The notes under the pieces: model-generated
Told to the model about the DNA's origin: nothing
Database searches by the model: none
The model's input: the letters and a program-made list of their open reading frames with translations, nothing else
Program-made: the position numbers and the translations under genes
Source of the DNA: UBA10364 sp905182675
Lineage (GTDB): Bacteria; Bacteroidota; Bacteroidia; Flavobacteriales; Schleiferiaceae
Assembly (NCBI GenBank): GCA_963933975.1
Contig: CAWVWE010000010.1
Span: 1 to 64,000, forward strand
Length of the DNA stretch: 64,000 bases
Reading direction: 5' to 3'
In this document: in pieces, positions 59,085 to 64,000 of the stretch
Layout of the letters: the number at the start of each line of letters is the position of its first letter
Numbering within the stretch: position 1 is the stretch's first letter

Positions 59085-59723
59085 TTGAACTTTCTAGCTC
59101 ATTTGCACTTAAGCCCGGACCATTCATTGGTGCGGGTTTTTAATTTTTCAGGAGATGGGTTCAGAGGATTACATTGGAAGACAACAGCGAGCTCAGAAAT
59201 GCTTCTCGGAGTAGAATTACATCGGTTTATAGATTCCTTTACGGATGAACACGAACTTACCAAAAAGGCTAAAGCTTTGCTCCGACCTAAAGCTAAGCGC
59301 ACGGCATCAATAGCATTAGATTTATTGGGAGACTATTTTCTTCACAAGCACTGGGAAACCATGCGCGTGATGCAAGATCATAGCACTTCTCTAACTGTGG
59401 AGCATTTTATCAATTCCATGATTACTGAAATTGATACGCACCGATCTTTATTGGTGGGTAAAGCATCACGTATGGCCCCTTATCTGACCTCTGAAAACTG
59501 GCTCATGAGTTATCAAACCTTAGACGGTATTGGACATGCCGCACAAGGAATGGCGCTCAGACATCCAGCTGTAAAGGACCTTCCACTGTTTTTCAAGCAA
59601 TTAGACTCCGGAGATTATCAAATCGCTGAACAATGGTTTCTTGAATTTTATCCTAAGCTGATGCAAGCCTGCCAGCAATGGACTTTGGCCCATCCTGCTC
59701 ATAAGATGTTATCACTCTCGTGA
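59085..59723 (+). CDS. Acyl-carrier-protein phosphodiesterase family protein (AcpH-like), TTG start
   Basis: 212 residues. The start codon is TTG at 59085: translation from it gives MNFLAHLHLS, the canonical AcpH opening, and no ATG in frame gives a complete domain. AcpH removes 4'-phosphopantetheine from acyl-carrier protein. Helical HD-like segments VELHRFIDSFTDEHELTKKAKALL and ALDLLGDYFLHKHWE carry the metal-binding His/Asp. It is close behind purS, a plausible polycistron. An unusual start codon may limit expression. Confidence 0.85.
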   Translation: MNFLAHLHLSPDHSLVRVFNFSGDGFRGLHWKTTASSEMLLGVELHRFIDSFTDEHELTKKAKALLRPKAKRTASIALDLLGDYFLHKHWETMRVMQDHSTSLTVEHFINSMITEIDTHRSLLVGKASRMAPYLTSENWLMSYQTLDGIGHAAQGMALRHPAVKDLPLFFKQLDSGDYQIAEQWFLEFYPKLMQACQQWTLAHPAHKMLSLS

Positions 59724-59743
59724 CGAACTATTCGTAGGTGTTG

Positions 59744-59751
59744 TATCTTTG
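59744..59751 (+). promoter_or_regulatory. Candidate -7 element of the PTPS-fabD-mevalonate operon (TATCTTTG)
   Basis: Perfect TAnnTTTG in the 47-base gap after acpH, 19 bases before the ATG at 59771. No well-spaced TTG found upstream. Confidence 0.45.
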
Positions 59752-59770
59752 CTAAAAGATTAGCGATCAC

Positions 59771-60184
59771 ATGATTTATATCAAGCGTAGAGAGCAGTTT
59801 TGTGCTGCACACAAGCTTTGGAATGACAAATGGGATGCGGAGACTAATAAGAAGGTTTTCGGCAAATGTTCCAATGAGAACTACCATGGTCATAACTTCG
59901 ATCTAGAAGTTACTGTAAAAGGCGAAATAAATCCTGAGACCGGATTTGTAATGAACCTATTTGACTTAAAGAATATCGTACGAGAGCACATCATTGAAGT
60001 GGTTGATCATAAAAATTTCAATCTAGATATTGATTTCATGGAAGGTAAAATGCCAACTGCAGAAGTCATTGCTATGGAATTCTGGCGCATTCTTGCTCCT
60101 GAAATCACTCCTTACAAGGCTCAATTGCACAAAATCGTGCTCGCAGAAACGAATAACAACATCATAGAATATTACGGAGAATAA
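59771..60184 (+). CDS. PTPS/QueD-family 6-carboxytetrahydropterin synthase
   Basis: 137 residues. The zinc histidines are H14 (CAAHKLW), H39 and H41 (NYHGHNFDLE). The catalytic cysteine C33 is separated by five residues from HGH (C-SNENY-HGH), the spacing of classical PTPS, not the three of E. coli QueD, so substrate could be sepiapterin/biopterin-type or queuosine-type. The conserved MNLFDLKNIVREHI and the C-terminal LAETNNNIIEYYGE complete the fold. Likely 6-carboxytetrahydropterin synthase of queuosine or a related pterin; QueA at 30 kb fits queuosine. Its stop overlaps the fabD start (TAATG). Confidence 0.82.
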   Translation: MIYIKRREQFCAAHKLWNDKWDAETNKKVFGKCSNENYHGHNFDLEVTVKGEINPETGFVMNLFDLKNIVREHIIEVVDHKNFNLDIDFMEGKMPTAEVIAMEFWRILAPEITPYKAQLHKIVLAETNNNIIEYYGE

Positions 60185-61068
60185 TGAGAGCATACGTATT
60201 TCCAGGACAAGGAGCTCAATACCCAGGCATGGGAAAAGACCTCTACACAAATTACCCAGCAGCGAAAGAATTGTTTGATTTAGCGGATCAAGTACTGGGA
60301 TTTTCGTTGAGTAGTATCATGTTTGAAGGGACTGCTGAAGAACTTAAAGAAACTAAGGTAACCCAGCCAGCCATATTCACGATGAGCGTCATCATGGCCA
60401 AACTACTTGGTAATGACTTCACACCAGATTTAGTTGCAGGACATAGTTTAGGTGAATTTTCAGCACTCACAGCAGCTGGAGCCCTAAGCTTCGAAGATGC
60501 ACTTGTTTTAGTCAGTAAGCGTGCTATGGCTATGCAAAAGGCTTGCGAAACAACACCTTCTACAATGGCTGCAATACTAGGTTTATCTGACCAACAGGTT
60601 GAGGATATCTGTGTTAGTGTAGACGGCATCGTGGTCGCTGCTAACTATAATTGCCCAGGGCAATTGGTCATCTCAGGTGAACTTACTGCCGTTGAAAAAT
60701 CTTGCGAAAAAGCAACTCAAGCAGGTGCACGACGCGCTATAATCCTACCCGTTGGTGGCGCATTTCACAGCCCCCTTATGGAGCCTGCGAGGGAAGAGCT
60801 TGCAGCAGCTATATCAGCCACTGTTTTTAAGACTCCGATCTGCCCAGTCGTACAGAATAGTGTCGCAAAAGCTGTTCAAAATCCAGAGGAGATAAAACAA
60901 AACTTAATTGATCAACTGACTGCTCCTGTAAGATGGACGCAAAGTGTTCAGGAAATGATAACCCTCGGCGCTACGGATTATATTGAATGTGGCCCCGGAA
61001 AAACCCTCCAGGGTTTGATCAGGAAAATTGATCGTTCCACGACAGTGAGCGGCATAAATTTCGAATGA
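60184..61068 (+). CDS. fabD: Malonyl-CoA:acyl-carrier-protein transacylase FabD
   Basis: 294 residues. FabD loads malonate onto ACP for fatty-acid synthesis. FPGQGAQYPGMGKDL at 6-20, the nucleophile Ser88 in GHSLGEFSAL, and the catalytic His in PVGGAFHSPLM. The C-terminal VRWTQSVQEM and ECGPGKTLQGLI are standard. The start overlaps the PTPS gene (TAATG) and the end overlaps mvaD (ATGA), a tight coupling of fatty-acid and isoprenoid genes. Confidence 0.96.
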   Translation: MRAYVFPGQGAQYPGMGKDLYTNYPAAKELFDLADQVLGFSLSSIMFEGTAEELKETKVTQPAIFTMSVIMAKLLGNDFTPDLVAGHSLGEFSALTAAGALSFEDALVLVSKRAMAMQKACETTPSTMAAILGLSDQQVEDICVSVDGIVVAANYNCPGQLVISGELTAVEKSCEKATQAGARRAIILPVGGAFHSPLMEPAREELAAAISATVFKTPICPVVQNSVAKAVQNPEEIKQNLIDQLTAPVRWTQSVQEMITLGATDYIECGPGKTLQGLIRKIDRSTTVSGINFE

Positions 61069-62096
61069 TGAAAGAGGTAACGTGGAAAAGCCCATCAAAC
61101 ATAGCCTTAGTAAAATACTGGGGTAAATATGATATTCAGATACCGGCGAATCCCTCAATTTCATTCACCCTGAGTGAAGCTGCAACGACAACGACGTTAA
61201 AGTATAAACCAGGACGTGGTGAACTAAAAGTGTTTCTTGAAGGCATAGAAACACCCTCTTTCCAACCAAAAATCGAAACCTTCCTCCAAAGGACTATTGC
61301 ACTCTTCCCATTTACTTCTGATTTTGATTTCGAAGTGCACACCTCCAATAGTTTTCCGCACAGTTCAGGAATAGCGTCATCCGCCTCAGGCATGAGTGCT
61401 CTAGCGTTGTGCTTAACCAGTATAAAAGTAGCCCTTGGTCTAGAAGTTTTAGATTTCTTCCAGCTGGCTAGTGAAGCCGCAAGACTGGGGTCTGGATCAG
61501 GCTCAAGATCAGTATATGGACCACTAGCCGCTTGGGGAACACATGCTGAAATAGATGGGAGTAGCGACCACTTCGCAGTGAGTTTTAAAGATGTCGACCC
61601 CGTCTTTACAACTTTTCAAGACACCATCTTATTGGTGGATAAAGGAGAAAAAGCAGTGAGTTCAACAGTGGGTCACGGATTAATGGAGGGCCATCCTTAT
61701 GCAGAGTCTAGGTTTCTTCAAGCCCATGAAAACCAAAGTATACTGTTGACCGCAATGCTGGATGGTGACCTAGAAACTTTTGGAGAAGTTGTAGAGAGCG
61801 AAGCCCTTACACTGCACGCAATGATGATGACTTCTTTCCCTTACTTTATATTAATGAAGCCTCAAACTTTAGAGGTAATCAACAGTATTTGGAGGTTTAG
61901 AAAAGCAACTGGAAATCCTGTATTCTTTACACTAGATGCTGGTGCCAATGTCCATGTATTGTATCCAAAATCTCACAAAGAAATAATTCTTAAATTCATA
62001 GATGAAGAATTGCGAACATTCTGTAAGGATGGGAGTTACCTTTGTGACGAAGTTGGTTTTGGACCAACGAAACTAAATGAACATGAGCTTGACTGA
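61065..62096 (+). CDS. mvaD: Diphosphomevalonate decarboxylase
   Basis: 343 residues. GHMP-kinase fold; it decarboxylates mevalonate diphosphate to isopentenyl diphosphate. WKSPSNIALVKYWGKYD near the N-terminus, SSGIASSASGMSALALCL, GSGSGSRSVYGPLAAWG and the catalytic Asp region match the family. A mevalonate kinase-like gene follows with a 20-base overlap. Mevalonate genes rather than MEP genes are found in a subset of Bacteroidota (Flavobacteriia mainly). Starts at ATG 61065 or 61068; the former overlaps fabD (ATGA). Confidence 0.94.
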   Translation: MMKEVTWKSPSNIALVKYWGKYDIQIPANPSISFTLSEAATTTTLKYKPGRGELKVFLEGIETPSFQPKIETFLQRTIALFPFTSDFDFEVHTSNSFPHSSGIASSASGMSALALCLTSIKVALGLEVLDFFQLASEAARLGSGSGSRSVYGPLAAWGTHAEIDGSSDHFAVSFKDVDPVFTTFQDTILLVDKGEKAVSSTVGHGLMEGHPYAESRFLQAHENQSILLTAMLDGDLETFGEVVESEALTLHAMMMTSFPYFILMKPQTLEVINSIWRFRKATGNPVFFTLDAGANVHVLYPKSHKEIILKFIDEELRTFCKDGSYLCDEVGFGPTKLNEHELD

Positions 62097-63012
62097 TCCT
62101 TTGTTTTACGGTAAAATACTACTCTTTGGAGAATACGGTATCATAAAAGATAGTATGGGTCTCTCTATACCCCACGCTTACTACAAAGGTGCGTTTAAGT
62201 TTTCCAAAGCATTCACACCAGAAGAGGCAAAAAGTAGCGCGCATTTATCCAAGTATATAGATTATCTAAAACGCGATGACGCGACGTGTACGTTTGATTT
62301 TGAAACCTTCGAAAAAGATATTTCGCATGGTCTCTTTTTTGACTCCTCCATCCCCCAGGGATTTGGCGTGGGTTCATCAGGAGCTTTAGTTGCGGCGATT
62401 TACAATAAATACTGTACGAATAAAATTTCCGCTCACCCAAACAAACCTTCAGAGATAAAAGAGTTAAAGAACGTTTTTAGCTGGATGGAAAGTTATTTTC
62501 ATGGAAAGAGCAGCGGTATTGACCCAACAATATGCTATTTAGGTCTGCCTTTACTGATACAGAGTAAGGATAAACTAGGCACTGTCACTTTACCCGAGCA
62601 AGGCTTGAATAAGTCTGGAGCAGTTTTCTTACTCAATAGCGGATCCCCCGGAGAAACTCAGCCAATGGTTGAGATCTTCATGGAAAAACTCAAAGAGGAT
62701 GGTTTCAGACATATGCTCAAGAATCAATTCATTAAATATAATGACGCGTGCATACAAGCCTTTGTTAAAGGAGATAAAACGCCCTTATTTTCAAACCTAA
62801 AAAAACTTAGCGGACTAGTCTTGGACTATTTCGATCCAATGATACCGTCTGGATTTCATGAATTATGGAAGGAAGGTTTGGAGTCTGAGGAATATTTTCT
62901 AAAACTTTGCGGATCAGGTGGTGGAGGTTTTGTCATGGGATTCACTCGAGACTACGAAAATATCAAAGACAAATTCAAGGAGTTCGATCCTGAGGTTGTT
63001 TATAGATTTTGA
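62077..63012 (+). CDS. Mevalonate kinase-like GHMP kinase
   Basis: 311 residues. GHMP motif: PQGFGVGSSGALVAAIY (about 91-107) as P-loop; start YGKILLFGEYGIIKDSMG matches the GK-x-x-L-x-GEY/H opening of mevalonate kinases; the C-terminal CGSGGGGFVMGFT is motif 3. FHGKSSGIDPTICYLGLP carries the catalytic Asp. The position after mvaD supports mevalonate kinase over other GHMP kinases such as phosphomevalonate kinase. The start at ATG 62077 or 62083 overlaps the mvaD end by 14-20 bases, indicating coupling. It ends at the TTG of ubiA (TTGA). Confidence 0.85.
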   Translation: MNMSLTDPLFYGKILLFGEYGIIKDSMGLSIPHAYYKGAFKFSKAFTPEEAKSSAHLSKYIDYLKRDDATCTFDFETFEKDISHGLFFDSSIPQGFGVGSSGALVAAIYNKYCTNKISAHPNKPSEIKELKNVFSWMESYFHGKSSGIDPTICYLGLPLLIQSKDKLGTVTLPEQGLNKSGAVFLLNSGSPGETQPMVEIFMEKLKEDGFRHMLKNQFIKYNDACIQAFVKGDKTPLFSNLKKLSGLVLDYFDPMIPSGFHELWKEGLESEEYFLKLCGSGGGGFVMGFTRDYENIKDKFKEFDPEVVYRF

Positions 63013-63884
63013 AACCACTTAGCCGACGTCGATTAAAATTCCTGAAATCTCTGGCTCTTCTGAGTCAAATTCGTTGGTACAATATTTTAATGCTCGTTAC
63101 GGGTCAGTATCTGGCGGCACTATTTGTATTCGCACCTGAAGGAGATAAATTATCTACTTTATTTGACACCAACACACACCTCGTTATATGGTCCGGAGCT
63201 CTGGTCCTGTCTTTTGGATTCCTCATCAATAGCTTTTACGACCTAGAGTCTGATAGTATTAACAGACCTCAGCAAACTGCTTTTGAACGATTAGTCAGTA
63301 AACGCACGAGCCTAAGAATAGCCCTTACTCTTTTACTTATTGCCATGGTTATGGCGGTAACAGTGAGCTATAGAGCATTTCTTTTTTACGGTTTATATGC
63401 CTTCGCTTTATGGTTGCACAGCCATAAATTAAAAACTATTCCGATTGTCTCGCACAGCAGCGCTGCGATTTTAGCATTGGTTCCTTTTTTTGGAATATCC
63501 GTTTATCAGCAGTATCTAAGTATTCACACTTTTGCCTTTGGTGCATTGCTAGGACTAACGCTGTTTTCCAGAGAGTTACTCAAAGATTTAATGATGTTTA
63601 AAGGAGATGTTTTAGTGGGGCGTTCCACAGTAGCAAGTGAATATGGACTGGGTCAAACTCGGTTTGCACTTTTAATAGGTAACTCTATCGCTTGGATACC
63701 TGCTTTTTTCACGAGAGATCTTTTTTCTGACATCGCGGAAAAAGGTATATTTCTAATCCTAGTCATGCTTACGCTATCCAACCTTGCAACACTCAGAACG
63801 AACGAATTGAAAGACCTTAAATGGGCACATTTAGGCTATAAAGTCATCATAATTTTAGGCATACTTACCATACCTTTTCTATAG
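63009..63884 (+). CDS. UbiA-family prenyltransferase (geranylgeranylglycerol-phosphate synthase-like)
   Basis: 291 residues, about eight or nine membrane helices, starting at TTG 63009 (MKPLSRRRLKFLK), overlapping the kinase stop (TTGA). The first Asp-rich motif reads N-S-F-Y-D-L-E-S-D (residues 74-82) with Ser in place of the usual Asp of ND-x2-D-x3-D. The second is KDLMMFKGDVLVGRSTVASEYG. In this phylum the gene following mevalonate kinase is usually annotated as a geranylgeranyltransferase; the true lipid product is unclear, with menaquinone-type or glycerophospholipid substrates possible. Co-transcription with mvaD and the kinase fits an isoprenoid acceptor. Confidence 0.82.
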   Translation: MKPLSRRRLKFLKSLALLSQIRWYNILMLVTGQYLAALFVFAPEGDKLSTLFDTNTHLVIWSGALVLSFGFLINSFYDLESDSINRPQQTAFERLVSKRTSLRIALTLLLIAMVMAVTVSYRAFLFYGLYAFALWLHSHKLKTIPIVSHSSAAILALVPFFGISVYQQYLSIHTFAFGALLGLTLFSRELLKDLMMFKGDVLVGRSTVASEYGLGQTRFALLIGNSIAWIPAFFTRDLFSDIAEKGIFLILVMLTLSNLATLRTNELKDLKWAHLGYKVIIILGILTIPFL

Positions 63885-63889
63885 GAACT

Positions 63890-64000
63890 TTACCTTAACA
63901 AGGAAAGGACACCTTCCCTTATCACAATTTCATCAAATGGTAAATAAGCGATCATTCTCCAGGAATAGGCGCCCATAGGTAGATTCTTTCCATTAAATGT
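63890..64000 (-). CDS. C-terminal end of a type IX secretion cargo (type B sorting domain), partial
   Basis: Only the last 36 codons are present; the gene continues past the right edge on the minus strand. The residues NGKNLPMGAYSWRMIAY and the terminal GVLSLLR are the end of the gliding-motility-associated C-terminal domain (type B, CHU_C-like), which sends large adhesins and surface proteins through the type IX secretion system and has the invariant P-x-G-x-Y and V-x-L-x-R. It fits the por/gld genes at the other end of the window. Convergent to ubiA, 5 bases apart. Confidence 0.82.
   Translation of the reverse strand, partial: TFNGKNLPMGAYSWRMIAYLPFDEIVIREGVLSLLR

Noticed and set aside
1..64000. 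tRNA, rRNA, insertion sequences, CRISPR arrays, attachment sites
   Set aside because: None seen; all gaps are under 200 bases and no repeat-spacer pattern, transposase motif or cloverleaf-like stretch was noticed by eye. A covariance-model scan would be needed to exclude small RNAs.

Overview
The window looks like a chromosomal segment of a marine-type member of the Bacteroidota, most likely order Flavobacteriales (a Cryomorphaceae/Schleiferiaceae-like lineage is a guess). The basis is type IX secretion and gliding genes (porU, porV, a PorP/SprF-type gene, gldJ, and the 3' end of a cargo gene with a type B sorting domain), promoters of the TAnnTTTG type, weak or absent Shine-Dalgarno sequences, a mevalonate-pathway pair, NhaD, and a LeuRS with the insertions typical of the phylum. 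Coding density is very high. No gap exceeds 300 bases, and I see no rRNA, tRNA, insertion sequence, prophage or CRISPR array.

Layout. 1-11.2 kb: pyruvate dehydrogenase E2 (partial) and E1-alpha, porV and porU on the minus strand; a PorP/SprF gene and gldJ divergently on plus; then murF facing an acyl-CoA dehydrogenase. 11.3-18.7 kb: a plus-strand run with anmK, a Glu/Leu-type amino-acid dehydrogenase, nhaD, exbB-exbD-tonB, folC and a small secreted protein. 18.8-28.8 kb: minus strand, with a diverged ComM/YifB AAA+ protein, rlmN, a pirin, and then a completely gapless seven-gene unit. In transcription order that unit is radC, alpha/alpha-toroid protein, AAC(3)-fold acetyltransferase, SDR, DUF7033-type deacetylase, FemAB/GNAT-like protein and a YjjG-type nucleotidase. 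I read its middle five genes as an envelope-glycan modification set, which is the best candidate here for an undescribed system.

28.8-41.4 kb: a DUF1972 glycosyltransferase, queA, an unknown two-helix membrane protein, truB-uppP-DUF3098-ftsX, leuS, an M23 peptidase with an altered zinc site, a tryptophan 2,3-dioxygenase family gene, and a PhoR/PhoB-like two-component pair. 41.6-48.7 kb: divergent from the regulator, a lipoprotein built from two tandem ~379-residue copies and a large TonB-dependent receptor; then a LuxE/PaaK-like enzyme whose ATG directly follows a terminator U-tract, overlapping a secreted protein. 48.8-58.1 kb: tyrS with a degenerate HIGH motif, a solitary YopX-like gene, dsbD-type reductase, tilS, pabB-like, lpdA and lnt on minus. 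58.1-64 kb: pssA, purS, a TTG-started acpH, then a PTPS/QueD-fabD-mvaD-mevalonate kinase-ubiA operon, ending against the 3' tail of a type IX secretion cargo.

How the parts work together. PorU and PorV act at the outer-membrane stage of type IX secretion, and the PorP-like protein and GldJ belong to the same machinery. ExbB/ExbD/TonB would energise receptors such as the one at 44 kb. The PdhA/E2 genes and LpdA supply parts of one pyruvate dehydrogenase complex from two loci. UppP, FtsX, MurF, AnmK, the M23 protein and Lnt serve the cell envelope. MvaD, mevalonate kinase and the UbiA enzyme supply isoprenoids. All assignments are from reading motifs and order; no database search was run.
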